Of a stretch of 64,000 nucleotides of DNA, positions 12,186-20,689 are shown piece by piece. The position numbers and the translations under genes are program-made. Source of the stretch: Microbulbifer sp. SAOS-129_SWC (GTDB lineage Bacteria; Pseudomonadota; Gammaproteobacteria; Pseudomonadales; Cellvibrionaceae); NCBI RefSeq assembly GCF_039696035.1, contig NZ_CP155567.1, forward strand, positions 1,545,001 through 1,609,000. The letters are read 5' to 3'. Every line of letters starts with the position of its first letter. Positions within the stretch are counted from its first letter, which is position 1. A model generated the notes under the pieces. It ran no database searches, was not told where the DNA came from, and saw nothing but the letters and a program-made list of their open reading frames with translations.

Positions 12186-12580
12186 TGACGTCTGTGAAAC
12201 GACTGGTCTGGATATACGCCCTGCTGGTGACTGCGGCGCTGCTGATGGCCTGTTCCCGCGGCGATGCGGCGCCAGAGCCTCGCGCGCAGGCGCAGGGTGA
12301 TGGAGACGCCGGGCCGACGGCAGCCGCGGAGATCCGCCAGGTCTACTGGCGCACCTGCCACAGTTGCCACGGCGCCGGGGTGGGCGGGGCACCGCGCGCC
12401 GGCGATGCCGCCGCCTGGGCGCCGCGCCTGGCGCAGGGCATGGATACGCTGGTGGATCACGCCGTACATGGTTACCGCGCCATGCCGCCGCGCGGGCTCT
12501 GTTTCGATTGCAGTGAAGCGGAATTTGCGGCGCTGATCACGTTGATGTCGAACGGTGCGGAGATCGCCGCGCCGGAGTGA
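12185..12580 (+). CDS. Lipoprotein c-type cytochrome (cytochrome c5-like)
   Basis: A 131-residue protein with a signal ending in a lipobox-like LLMAC, one heme-attachment motif CHSCH (about residues 57-61) and a later methionine in YRAMPPRG as the likely sixth ligand. A second Cys pair (CFDC) matches the disulfide-bearing c5 type. It is predicted to be membrane-anchored in the periplasm and to carry one electron. The start overlaps the thiF stop, so it is transcribed with the thi operon, though nothing ties it to thiamin chemistry. It is followed at once by the propeller gene. Confidence 0.87.
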   Translation: MTSVKRLVWIYALLVTAALLMACSRGDAAPEPRAQAQGDGDAGPTAAAEIRQVYWRTCHSCHGAGVGGAPRAGDAAAWAPRLAQGMDTLVDHAVHGYRAMPPRGLCFDCSEAEFAALITLMSNGAEIAAPE

Positions 12581-12621
12581 CTCGTACGGTGGGGGGCAGA
12601 TCTGAACGCAGGAGAGTGCCC

Positions 12622-13656
12622 GTGAGATTTCCCTTTACCGCCCGCCAGACCCGGCCCGCCCTGATGATTTTCCTCTGCGCCGTGTTTCAGCCGCTGTGGG
12701 CCGCCGAGCCGCAGTCTGCTGCCCCGGCGCAGAAGTCCCTGCCCAACCGGCTGAATCTCAGCGAGTGGGAGGTGCCCTGGCGCGGCCGCCCCCGGGACCC
12801 CTATGTGGGCGCTGACGGCGATATCTGGTTCTGCGGTCAGTCCGGTAATTATCTCGGCCGTTTCGGCCCCAAGAGCGGTATTTTCAAGAAGTTCAAGCTC
12901 CCCGAAGGGGCGCACCCGCACAGCCTGGTGGTGGATGTAAAAAACCGGGTCTGGTATGCCGGCAACCGGTCGGCGCATATCGGCCGCCTCGATCCGGATA
13001 CCGGCAAGATCAAGCAGTTCAAGTTGCCGGCGGAGCTCCGCGATCCGCACACGCTGGTATTCAACAAAGTCGGCAATATCTGGTTCACGGCGCAGAACAG
13101 CAATCGTATCGGCCTGCTGGATACGAAAACCGGCAAGGTGCTGTCGGTGGCGCCAGCCACCGCAGGTGCGCGTCCCTACGGTATCAAGCTCGATGCCGAA
13201 GAGCGGCCCTGGGTGGCACTGTTCGGCACCAACAAACTCGCCCATATCGATCCGGAAACCATGGCGTTGCGGGAAGTCGAGTTGCCGCGCGCCGACGCGC
13301 GCCCGCGCCGCCTGGAGATCGATCGCAGCGGTAATGTCTGGTACGTGGATTACGCCGAGGGTTACCTCGGCCGCTATGTGCCCACCACCGGCGCCTTTAC
13401 CGAGTGGCGCCTGCCGGGGGAGTCACCGCGCCCCTACGGCACTGCCCTCGACGATCACGGGCGCCTGTGGATCGCCGATACCGGCGTCATTCCCAACCGC
13501 ATTCTGGGTTTCGATACGGCCACGGAAAAGTTCTTCAGCGCGAGCCCGGTGCCGAGCGGTGGCAATATCCGCTATATGTATTTCGACCCGAAAGGCGGCA
13601 GTTTCTGGTTTGGCGTGGATAGCGGCTTTCTGGCCCAGGGGCAGCCGCGGAAATGA
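12622..13656 (+). CDS. Vgb/streptogramin-lyase-like beta-propeller, periplasmic
   Basis: A 344-residue secreted protein with an N-terminal signal peptide (hydrophobic LMIFLCAVFQPLWAA, cleavage after AA). Repeated propeller blades carry the motif N-x-W-(F/Y), for example GDIWFCG, NRVWYAG, GNIWFTA and GNVWYVD. It resembles virginiamycin B lyase-like and SMP-30-like propellers. The usual catalytic histidine region looks altered (NIRYMYFDP), so lyase activity is doubtful. GTG 12622 has AGGAG 7 nt upstream; an in-frame GTG at 12577 has no such site and precedes the signal peptide. It follows the cytochrome gene, suggesting a shared periplasmic role. Confidence 0.75.
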   Translation: MRFPFTARQTRPALMIFLCAVFQPLWAAEPQSAAPAQKSLPNRLNLSEWEVPWRGRPRDPYVGADGDIWFCGQSGNYLGRFGPKSGIFKKFKLPEGAHPHSLVVDVKNRVWYAGNRSAHIGRLDPDTGKIKQFKLPAELRDPHTLVFNKVGNIWFTAQNSNRIGLLDTKTGKVLSVAPATAGARPYGIKLDAEERPWVALFGTNKLAHIDPETMALREVELPRADARPRRLEIDRSGNVWYVDYAEGYLGRYVPTTGAFTEWRLPGESPRPYGTALDDHGRLWIADTGVIPNRILGFDTATEKFFSASPVPSGGNIRYMYFDPKGGSFWFGVDSGFLAQGQPRK

Positions 13657-13806
13657 GTCGTGCGGTGTTACGTCAATAGATATTTTTTATCAGGCTGTTT
13701 GGTCAGATAAACTTTAAATCTGACTCTCCGGCATTACTATAGGATCCAGTGAATCCGGTGTTTTGCCGGGATTCGATTTTCTTTGTCCAACGAAACGAGG
13801 CTGAGT

Positions 13807-14277
13807 ATGAGCAAGATCGACATCGGTATCGATACCAAGGATCGCGAGACCATTGCCGGGGGCTTGAAGCGCCTGCTCGCCGACAGCTACACGCTTTACC
13901 TGCAGACACACAACTTCCACTGGAATGTCACCGGCCCGCTGTTTCGTGAATTGCACCTGATGTTCGAGGAACAGTACACCGAGTTGGCCGAAGCGGTGGA
14001 CGATATCGCCGAGCGCATCCGTACCCTCGGTGTACCGGCGCCGGGAACCTACCAGGCATTTGCACAACTCAGCTCGATTGAGGAAGTGGTGGAAATTCCC
14101 GAAGCGAAAAAAATGGTCGAGATTCTTACCCACGGCCACGAGCAGGTGGTAAAAACCTGCCGTCATGTGCTGAAAGAAGCCCAGCAGGGCGACGATGAAT
14201 CCACCGTCGCGCTGGTATCCGACCGGATGCGCGTGCATGAGAAAACGGCCTGGATGCTGCGGGCCATGTCCCAGTAA
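13807..14277 (+). CDS. dps: Dps-family DNA-binding ferritin
   Basis: A 156-residue ferritin-like protein that forms 12-mers, oxidises and stores iron with hydrogen peroxide, and protects DNA. The ferroxidase signature is clear: [10 protein letters not shown] with the following [23 protein letters not shown] 13807 follows CGAGG; the upstream in-frame start at 13783 is less likely. A perfect hairpin follows the gene (14303-14326). A -10-like TACTAT lies at 13735-13740 and a GAATCC/GGATTC hairpin at 13751-13776, so expression probably starts in the preceding 150 bp. Confidence 0.95.
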   Translation: MSKIDIGIDTKDRETIAGGLKRLLADSYTLYLQTHNFHWNVTGPLFRELHLMFEEQYTELAEAVDDIAERIRTLGVPAPGTYQAFAQLSSIEEVVEIPEAKKMVEILTHGHEQVVKTCRHVLKEAQQGDDESTVALVSDRMRVHEKTAWMLRAMSQ

Positions 14278-14302
14278 TGGATTGGGCCAGCCATCGAATG
14301 AC

Positions 14303-14326
14303 GTGCGGCGCCGGAGGGCGCCGCAC
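14303..14326 (+). terminator. Hairpin 3' of dps
   Basis: GTGCGGCGCC and GGCGCCGCAC form a perfect 10-bp stem with a GGAG loop, 25 bp after the dps stop. The T run is short (TCGTTT), so it may terminate weakly or stabilise the mRNA. Confidence 0.6.
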
Positions 14327-14407
14327 TCGTTTGGCACCTTGTGTTGCGTGGCGGCTCCTTTTATCCTGCCAGACCGATAGGCAGTAACGACACATAATAA
14401 TAATCCT

Positions 14408-15997
14408 ATGTCCCACCACATCATTATCGGCGGCGGCCACAACGGTCTGGTCTGCGCCTGTTATCTGGCCCGCGCGGGCAAAAAAGTCACGGTTCTGGAA
14501 CGGCGCTCCATCGTTGGCGGCGCGGCGGTTACCGAGGAGTTTCACCCCGGGTTCCGCAATTCCGTGGCCAGTTATACCGTCAGCCTGCTGAACCCGAAGA
14601 TCATCGACGACCTGCACCTGCACGAGCACGGCCTGCAGGTGAAACTGCGGCCGCAATCAAATTTCTTCCCGCTCTCGGACAGCGACAGCCTGTCCTTCCA
14701 GCGCGATTTTGCCGAGACGCAGAGGGAGGTCGCACGCTTTTCCGCGGCGGATGCCGCCGCCCTGCCGGATTTCTACGCGATGCTGGAAACGGTGGCGGAT
14801 GTGCTGCGCGAGGAACTGCTGCGCACGCCGCCGAATGTCGGCGGCGGCCTCGCGGATCTGGTGCGCGCCGGCAGTTTCGGTCTGCGGGCGAAAAAACTGA
14901 GCATGGCCCAGCGGCGCGACGCGCTGGACCTGTTTACCAAAAGCGCCACCGACGTGCTGGATGCCTGGTTTGAAAATGACCACGTGAAGGCCGCCTTCGC
15001 TTTCGACTCCATTGTCGGCAACTATGCCGCGCCGAGCACGCCGGGCTCTGCCTATGTGCTGCTGCACCACGTATTCGGCGAGGTCAACGGCGAGAAGGGC
15101 GCCTGGGGCCACGCCATCGGCGGCATGGGTGCCATTACCCAGGCCATGCTGAAAGAGGCCTTGCGCCTGGGTGTGGAGGTGCGCACCGAGGCCGAAGTGG
15201 AGGAAGTACTGGTCGAGGGCGGGCGCGCGGTTGGCGTGCGCCTCACCGGCGGCGAGCGCCTTGCCGGCGACCGGGTGATCGCCAACGTGGGGCCCAAGCT
15301 GCTGTTTACGCAACTGGTCGGCGACGAGTACCTGAGCGGCGAATTCCGCCGCCGCGTGCGCGGTTACAAGGTGGGATCCGGGACTTTCCGTATGAATGTG
15401 GCCCTGTCCGAACTGCCGGATTTCAACTGCCGCCCCGGTACCCGGCTGCAGCCCCACCACCAGTCCGGCATCGTCATCGGGCCGACCATGGACTATCTGG
15501 AACAGGCCTACCTGGATGCCAAACAGTTCGGCTGGTCGCGCCAGCCCATCGTCGAGATACTGATTCCGTCGACCGTGGACGACTCCCTGGCACCGCCGGG
15601 GCAGCACGTGGCGAGCCTCTTCTGCCAGCAGTTCGCGCCGCAGTTGGCCTCTTCATTGGGTGAGGGCGCCAGCTGGGACGACCAGCGCGAGGCGGCCGCG
15701 GACACCATCATCGACACCGTGACCCGCTACGCGCCCAATTTCAGGGATGCGGTCATCGCCCGGCAGATCCACTCACCGCTGGACCTGGAGCGCAAGTTCG
15801 GGCTCATGGGCGGCGATATCTTCCACGGTGCCCTGGGCCTGGACCAGCTGTGGTGCAACCGGCCATTGATGGGCCACGCCGACTACCGCACACCCATCAG
15901 CGGCCTGTATATCTGCGGTTCCGGCACCCATCCCGGTGGCGGCGTGACCGGCGTGCCGGGACACAATGCGGCGCGGGAGATACTCCGGGACCGCTGA
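14408..15997 (+). CDS. FAD-dependent oxidoreductase, PYROXD2/phytoene-desaturase-like
   Basis: A 529-residue flavoprotein. The N-terminus is a Rossmann dinucleotide-binding motif (IIIGGGHNGLVCACYLARAGK) followed by the GGAAVTEEFHPGFRNSVASY segment typical of the PYROXD2 group within the phytoene-desaturase superfamily. A C-terminal FAD motif is present (GLYICGSGTHPGGGVTGVPG). No carotenoid genes are nearby, so carotenoid desaturation should not be assumed. Substrate unknown. It is a single gene with a hairpin terminator downstream at 16068-16100. Confidence 0.85.
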   Translation: MSHHIIIGGGHNGLVCACYLARAGKKVTVLERRSIVGGAAVTEEFHPGFRNSVASYTVSLLNPKIIDDLHLHEHGLQVKLRPQSNFFPLSDSDSLSFQRDFAETQREVARFSAADAAALPDFYAMLETVADVLREELLRTPPNVGGGLADLVRAGSFGLRAKKLSMAQRRDALDLFTKSATDVLDAWFENDHVKAAFAFDSIVGNYAAPSTPGSAYVLLHHVFGEVNGEKGAWGHAIGGMGAITQAMLKEALRLGVEVRTEAEVEEVLVEGGRAVGVRLTGGERLAGDRVIANVGPKLLFTQLVGDEYLSGEFRRRVRGYKVGSGTFRMNVALSELPDFNCRPGTRLQPHHQSGIVIGPTMDYLEQAYLDAKQFGWSRQPIVEILIPSTVDDSLAPPGQHVASLFCQQFAPQLASSLGEGASWDDQREAAADTIIDTVTRYAPNFRDAVIARQIHSPLDLERKFGLMGGDIFHGALGLDQLWCNRPLMGHADYRTPISGLYICGSGTHPGGGVTGVPGHNAAREILRDR

Positions 15998-16067
15998 ATT
16001 CCGTATTGCTATTGCCTGATGCGCTGGCCCGAGTGGGCAGCGCATCAATTCGAGGTCGACGCCGAAG

Positions 16068-16100
16068 AGGGCGAACCATAACGGTTCGCCCTTTTTATTT
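16068..16100 (+). terminator. GGGCGAACC-type hairpin terminator
   Basis: AGGGCGAACC pairs with GGTTCGCCCT around ATAAC, followed by TTTTTATTT. It ends the oxidoreductase transcript. The same stem recurs near 20.85, 42.80 and 47.44 kb. Confidence 0.85.
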
Positions 16101-16160
16101 GGCAACTCGATTCTCCACACCGGCTCAACTCTCCACACCTGAACAGGCTTGCAATTTTTC

Positions 16161-16198
16161 ACTGTGTACCGCACAGTATATGCTGTGCAACACACAGT
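16161..16198. promoter_or_regulatory. Nested inverted-repeat operator upstream of padR-like gene
   Basis: Inner arms GCACAG and CTGTGC are separated by 6 nt (16171-16188). Outer arms ACTGTGT (16161-16167) and ACACAGT (16192-16198) flank them symmetrically at 3 nt on each side. All four half-sites share the (A)CTGTG core. The site ends 13 bp before the GTG start of the PadR-family gene, so autoregulation by that protein is likely. Confidence 0.75.
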
Positions 16199-16211
16199 AT
16201 AGGAGAACGGG

Positions 16212-16550
16212 GTGACCCTGGCACCGGATCGGCTGGACAAACTGGTGATGGAAATGCGCCGCGGGATGTTGATCCTGGCGGTGCTGCGGGCGCTGGTCAG
16301 GCCACATTACGGCTATTCCCTGCGCAAACAGCTCAGCGCCATCGGACTCGAGATTGACGAGGGCACGCTCTACCCGCTGCTGCGGCGTCTTGAGGGGCAG
16401 GGCTTGTTGGTGAGCCGCTGGGAGCAGGAAGACGGCCGCAAGCGGCGCGTCTACTGCATTGGCGCCGACGGGCTCACCGCGCTGCAGCGGATGGGGGATG
16501 AATGGCAGAAGCTCAACGGTGTTCTGGAGCAACTGGCGGAAAAATCTTAG
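16212..16550 (+). CDS. PadR-family transcriptional regulator
   Basis: A 112-residue winged-helix protein. The PadR core is evident: RGMLILAVLRAL, HYGYSLRKQL, IDEGTLYPLLRRLEGQGLL, then the wing with RRVYCIGADGL. These regulators bind palindromic operators next to their own gene, and the nested repeat at 16161-16198 fits. The start is GTG, close to AGGAG. It is followed after 15 bp by a HAAS-type membrane protein gene, a pairing common for this family, in which the membrane protein is the usual target. Confidence 0.93.
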   Translation: MTLAPDRLDKLVMEMRRGMLILAVLRALVRPHYGYSLRKQLSAIGLEIDEGTLYPLLRRLEGQGLLVSRWEQEDGRKRRVYCIGADGLTALQRMGDEWQKLNGVLEQLAEKS

Positions 16551-16565
16551 GAGAGGGAAGCGAAA

Positions 16566-17504
16566 ATGGATTGGATTCAGCGTTATGTCGACAATGTAAA
16601 AACCTATCTGCCCGGCGCGCAGCGCGAGGATATTGGCAGTGAGCTGCAAGCCAACCTGCACGACCAGCGCGATGACCTCGCCGCGAGCCTGGGGCGGGCG
16701 CCCACGGAAGCGGAAGTACTGGCGCTGCTGAAAGAGAAGGGCCACCCGATGGCGGTGGCGGCGGCCTACCAACCGCGACGGGTGCTGGTCGGCGAGGCGC
16801 TGTTTCCGCTCTACAGCCTGGTACTGAAATGGGTACTGCTGGCGGTGATGATCGCCAACGGTGTTGTCGCGCTGCTCGGCCTGATTGGCCAGAGTGAGCC
16901 GGCGTTCAGCCGTGTCGCCCTGCAGTGGCTGGGCGGCACCTACGAGAGCGGCTTGCAGAGTTTTGCCTGGATCACCCTGTTCTTCTATCTGGCCGGGGAG
17001 GGCGTCGGCTACCGCGATGTGTTTGGCAAGTGGGATCCGCGCAAGCTGCCGCGCGTCGCCGCCGGTGGCAAGCGTATCAGCCAGTTCGAGAGTGCCGCGC
17101 AGCTGGTGGCGATGGTATTGCTGATGGGCTGGCTCAATGACTTCTTCACGCCGGCGGCGCCGGCAATCGGCAGCGCCAGTTTCGTACTCGGCGACGCCCT
17201 GCGCGGACTGCTGCCGTGGCTGAACCTGGGGATCGGCGTGAGCATTACCATGGCGCTGGTCAAACTGGTATGGCCCTTCTGGACGCCGCGCAAGCTGCTG
17301 CTGGACAGCGCCGTCCACGTTTACTGGCTGATGCTGCTGGTGCCGCTGTTTGCGCTCGACACGGTGTTCAGCGTGCACTGGGACGGCGGTCAGTGGGAGA
17401 TGCCAGAGGGCACCTGGCAGGCAATTATCGCTGCCGACTTTGCCATCCTCGCCTTTGAACTGGGGCGGAACTGCCTGCGCTTGCGGCGCAGCAGCGCCCG
17501 CTAA
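16566..17504 (+). CDS. HAAS-domain-like multi-pass membrane protein, function unknown
   Basis: A 312-residue protein. Residues 1 to about 70 form a soluble helical region with the pattern seen in proteins partnered with PadR regulators (IQRYVDNVKTYLP, DIGSELQANLHDQ, EVLALLKEKGHPMAVAAAY). The rest has about six membrane segments. It follows the PadR-like gene with a good ribosome binding site (GAGAGGGAAG), so the two form an operon. The C-terminus nearly touches the convergent LysR gene. The function is not known; a regulated envelope protein is the most that can be said. Confidence 0.8.
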   Translation: MDWIQRYVDNVKTYLPGAQREDIGSELQANLHDQRDDLAASLGRAPTEAEVLALLKEKGHPMAVAAAYQPRRVLVGEALFPLYSLVLKWVLLAVMIANGVVALLGLIGQSEPAFSRVALQWLGGTYESGLQSFAWITLFFYLAGEGVGYRDVFGKWDPRKLPRVAAGGKRISQFESAAQLVAMVLLMGWLNDFFTPAAPAIGSASFVLGDALRGLLPWLNLGIGVSITMALVKLVWPFWTPRKLLLDSAVHVYWLMLLVPLFALDTVFSVHWDGGQWEMPEGTWQAIIAADFAILAFELGRNCLRLRRSSAR

Positions 17505-18379
17505 CCCGCGATCAGCGACAAAAATGCCGCCGCCGGCGCCGACAGGGCGCCGCGACTCTTCAGCAATACACCCACTTCCTGCCCGATCACCGGGGCGGAA
17601 AGTGGGCGGCAGGCGAGGCCGTAATCGCGCATCTGCACCTCGCACAGGCTGGGTACGACACTGACGCCGAGGCCTACCTTGACCATCTGGCCGATGGTCG
17701 ACAGCTGATTGGCCTCGGCCAGCAGGCGTGGCGTTTTGCCACAGTGGGCCAGGGCTTCGTCGGTCCAGCGGCGCACCGCCGAACCGCGGTTCATGGCGAT
17801 AAACGGCGCCGCGGCCAGATCGCTCCAGCGCAGGCTCTTTTTCGCCGCGAGTGCGTGGCCTGCGGGCAATACGGCGATAAAACGGTCGCGCTCGAACGCC
17901 ACGAACTCCAGTCCGCCCAGATCTTCGGGGCGGAAGGTGATGCCCAGCTCGGCGCGCCCGTCCAGCACGGCCTGGAACACCCGCTCCATGACGATATCTT
18001 CCAGCGCGATATTGATCTCCGGATATTGTGTGTGAAATCGCGCCAGCAGCGCCGGCAGCCGGTTCAACGCAAAGGCCGGTATCGCCGCCAGCGCCAGCTG
18101 GCCGTGCTGCAGGCGGAAGCGCTGCTGGATCGCATCCAGCGACTGGTCCCAGTTGTGCAACAGCTGCTCGGCGCGGGCCAGGAACTCGCGCCCCTCGGGC
18201 GTCAGTGCCAGCTGGCGGCTGTCGCGGCTGAACAGCGGCCCGCCGGCAGTCTGCTCGAGGTTGCGGATCGCCACCGACAGCGCCGGCTGCGAGATATGCA
18301 GCTGCGCGCTGGCCTCGGCCAGGCTGCGTGTGCGTGCAACGGTGGCGAAGGCGCGCAGTTGTTTGATGGTGGCGCTCAC
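17501..18379 (-). CDS. LysR-family transcriptional regulator
   Basis: A 292-residue LysR protein. The N-terminal helix-turn-helix is clear (LRAFATVARTRSLAEASAQLHISQPALSVAIRNLE, broken here by length limits only in description, about residues 6-40). The C-terminal half is the effector-binding domain. GTG 18379 is preferred, with GGAGAG upstream; an ATG at 18472 would add 31 residues ahead of the normal start. It is divergent from acetoacetyl-CoA synthetase, the classic LysR arrangement, so it probably controls that gene. Its stop overlaps the convergent membrane-protein gene end by a few bases. Confidence 0.92.
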   Translation of the reverse strand: MSATIKQLRAFATVARTRSLAEASAQLHISQPALSVAIRNLEQTAGGPLFSRDSRQLALTPEGREFLARAEQLLHNWDQSLDAIQQRFRLQHGQLALAAIPAFALNRLPALLARFHTQYPEINIALEDIVMERVFQAVLDGRAELGITFRPEDLGGLEFVAFERDRFIAVLPAGHALAAKKSLRWSDLAAAPFIAMNRGSAVRRWTDEALAHCGKTPRLLAEANQLSTIGQMVKVGLGVSVVPSLCEVQMRDYGLACRPLSAPVIGQEVGVLLKSRGALSAPAAAFLSLIAG

Positions 18380-18525
18380 GGTCTCTCCACTGGCGATTGT
18401 TTCGCGGTTCTCGGGCGCGCCATGGACGCGGTTGGTTCTATGGTCACGCGCGCAGCCTGCGGAGGTTTCCACCGGAGCCGGCCGCTTCTCAATTCTTAAT
18501 TAAAATTTAACAAATATAAGTAAGT

Positions 18526-18587
18526 TTAAAATAGTTTTAAGTGTCAGACCAAGGCATGATTGTCCTTCTCGCGCCAGCGCGAATAAT
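18526..18587 (+). promoter_or_regulatory. Candidate LysR site and promoter for acetoacetyl-CoA synthetase
   Basis: Within the AT-rich divergent spacer, TTAAAA-TAG-TTTTAA (18526-18540) is an inverted repeat suitable for a LysR dimer. Twenty bases downstream, TTGTCC (18560-18565) and AATAAT (18582-18587) form a -35/-10 pair with a 16-bp spacer. The geometry suits activation of the gene at 18640. Confidence 0.5.
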
Positions 18588-18639
18588 AGTCAACCATTGT
18601 CGACACTGACTCCGAGAACAACAGACAAGGTCCGCCGAG

Positions 18640-20610
18640 ATGAGTAACAACGCCCAGCCCCTGTGGCAGCCGAGCCCCGAAGCCGTCGCCGCCACCCAGA
18701 TGGATCAGTTCCGCCGCCTGGTCAACGAGCGCTTCGGCCTCGACCTGGAAGACTACGCCGCGCTCTACCAGTGGTCGGTGGAGAGCCGCGAACAGTTCTG
18801 GAGCACCCTGTGGGATTTCGGCGAAGTGATCGCCAGCGCGCGTGGCGAGCGGGTACTGGGCAGCGACGTGATGCCCGGCGCCGAGTGGTTCCCGGACGCG
18901 AAACTGAATTTCGCCGAGAACCTGCTGCGCTACCGTGACGACAAAGTGGCGCTGGTGCAGCGGTTGGAAAACGGCAGCCGCCGCCAGCTGACCTACGCCG
19001 AGCTCTATACCCGGGTCGAGCGCCTCGCGGCGGCGCTGGCGGAGCGCGGTGTAGAGCAGGGCGACCGCGTGGCCGGCTTTATGCCGAATATCATCGACAC
19101 GGTTGTCGCCATGCTCGCCACCACCAGCCTCGGCGCCATCTGGACCTCCTGTTCGCCGGATTTCGGTATCAACGGCGTTTTCGACCGGTTCGGCCAGGTA
19201 CAGCCCAAGGTGCTGTTTGCCTGCGAGGGTTACTTTTACAACGGCAAGACTCTCGACTCGCTGCCGCGACTGCAGGAAATTGTCGCCCGTATCGACTCGA
19301 TCGAACAGCTGGTAGTGGTACCGGTGGCGCGCAGCGCCGAGGATACCGCGGCCGCGATCGGCGGCATCGATCGCGCCATCGCGCTGGACGACTTCGTCGC
19401 GGCGGCGCCGCAGCGTGCGCTGACGTTTGCGCAGACCGATTTCAACCACCCGCTGTACATCATGTATTCCTCCGGCACCACCGGCGTGCCCAAGTGCATC
19501 GTGCACGGCGCTGGCGGCACCCTGCTGCAGCACCTGAAGGAACACCGGCTGCACACCGACCTGAATCGCGACGACGCGCTGTTCTATTTCACCACCTGTG
19601 GCTGGATGATGTGGAACTGGCTGGTGAGTGGCCTCGCCTGCGGCGCCACCCTGGTGCTGTTCGACGGCTCACCTTTCTACCCCTCGGCGGGCAGCCTCTG
19701 GGATATGGCCGACGAGGAGGGCATCAGCGTGTTCGGCACCAGCGCCAAGTACATTGCCGCGCTGGAGAAGTCCGGCCGCAAACCGCGCGAGAGTCACAAG
19801 CTGGAAAAGCTGCGCGCGGTACTGTCTACCGGCTCGCCGCTGGCGCACGAGGGCTTCCGTTACGTGTACCGGGATATCAAGGCGGATGTGTGCCTGTCGT
19901 CCATCTCCGGCGGTACCGACATCATCTCCTGTTTCGCACTCGGCAACCCGGCGCTGCCGGTCTACGCCGGCGAGCTGCAGTGTCGCGGTCTGGGGATGGC
20001 GGTGGAAGTATGGGACGACGACGGCAAGGCGATCATCGGGGAAAAGGGCGAACTGGTGTGTGCCAAGTCCTTCCCGTGTATGCCGATCGGCTTCTGGAAC
20101 GATCCGGACGGCGCCAAATACCGCAGTGCTTATTTTGACAACTGGCCCGGGGTGTGGGCCCACGGCGACTACGCCGAGATCACCGAACACGGTGGCGTCG
20201 TCATCTACGGCCGTTCCGATGCGGTGCTGAATCCCGGTGGCGTGCGCATCGGCACCGCGGAGATCTACCGCCAGGTGGAAAAGGTCGAGGAGGTGCTCGA
20301 CAGCATCTGTATCGGTCAGGAGTGGAAAGACGACGTGCGCGTGGTGCTGTTCGTGGTACTGCGCGAGGGCCTGAATCTCGATGACGATCTGGTGCAGAAA
20401 ATCCGCACTACCATCCGCGCCAACACCACCCCGCGCCACGTACCGGCGAAGGTGATCCAGGTGGCGGACATTCCGCGTACCATCAGCGGCAAGATCGTGG
20501 AACTGGCGGTGCGCAACGTGGTGCACGGTAAGCCGGTGAAAAACCAGGAGGCGCTGGCCAATCCGCAGGCGCTGGAGTTGTATCAGAACCTGCCGGAGCT
20601 GGCGGAGTAG
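18640..20610 (+). CDS. Acetoacetyl-CoA synthetase
   Basis: A 656-residue AMP-forming ligase that activates acetoacetate to acetoacetyl-CoA, feeding ketone or polyhydroxyalkanoate carbon into central metabolism. Visible motifs are the adenylate-forming core YSSGTTGVPKCIVHG (about residues 275-290), GGTDIISCFALG, and the C-terminal lysine segment RTISGKIVELAVR. An N-terminal ACAS_N-like region (WFPDAKLNFAENLLR) precedes them. The length and the PLWQPSPE start are typical of acetoacetate-CoA ligases rather than acetyl-CoA synthetase. It is divergent from and probably controlled by the LysR gene. Confidence 0.93.
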   Translation: MSNNAQPLWQPSPEAVAATQMDQFRRLVNERFGLDLEDYAALYQWSVESREQFWSTLWDFGEVIASARGERVLGSDVMPGAEWFPDAKLNFAENLLRYRDDKVALVQRLENGSRRQLTYAELYTRVERLAAALAERGVEQGDRVAGFMPNIIDTVVAMLATTSLGAIWTSCSPDFGINGVFDRFGQVQPKVLFACEGYFYNGKTLDSLPRLQEIVARIDSIEQLVVVPVARSAEDTAAAIGGIDRAIALDDFVAAAPQRALTFAQTDFNHPLYIMYSSGTTGVPKCIVHGAGGTLLQHLKEHRLHTDLNRDDALFYFTTCGWMMWNWLVSGLACGATLVLFDGSPFYPSAGSLWDMADEEGISVFGTSAKYIAALEKSGRKPRESHKLEKLRAVLSTGSPLAHEGFRYVYRDIKADVCLSSISGGTDIISCFALGNPALPVYAGELQCRGLGMAVEVWDDDGKAIIGEKGELVCAKSFPCMPIGFWNDPDGAKYRSAYFDNWPGVWAHGDYAEITEHGGVVIYGRSDAVLNPGGVRIGTAEIYRQVEKVEEVLDSICIGQEWKDDVRVVLFVVLREGLNLDDDLVQKIRTTIRANTTPRHVPAKVIQVADIPRTISGKIVELAVRNVVHGKPVKNQEALANPQALELYQNLPELAE

Positions 20611-20689
20611 TCCGGACAGTGGAGCTGCTGCTCGACCAGCGCTTACGAAGCGCTTACGAAGTGATCAGCTCGAAATCGAAGGTAAAGCG

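Noticed and set aside
12622..13656. Streptogramin resistance lyase
   Set aside because: The propeller fold fits, but the usual catalytic histidine region appears changed and the protein is secreted next to a cytochrome, so a resistance role is not supported.
13676..13711. Possible OxyR site upstream of dps
   Set aside because: Only the first quarter-site ATAG and a partial second fit the spaced OxyR consensus; the remaining two quarter-sites do not match.
14408..15997. Carotenoid phytoene desaturase
   Set aside because: The superfamily fits, but the sequence pattern is closer to PYROXD2 and no carotenoid genes are nearby.
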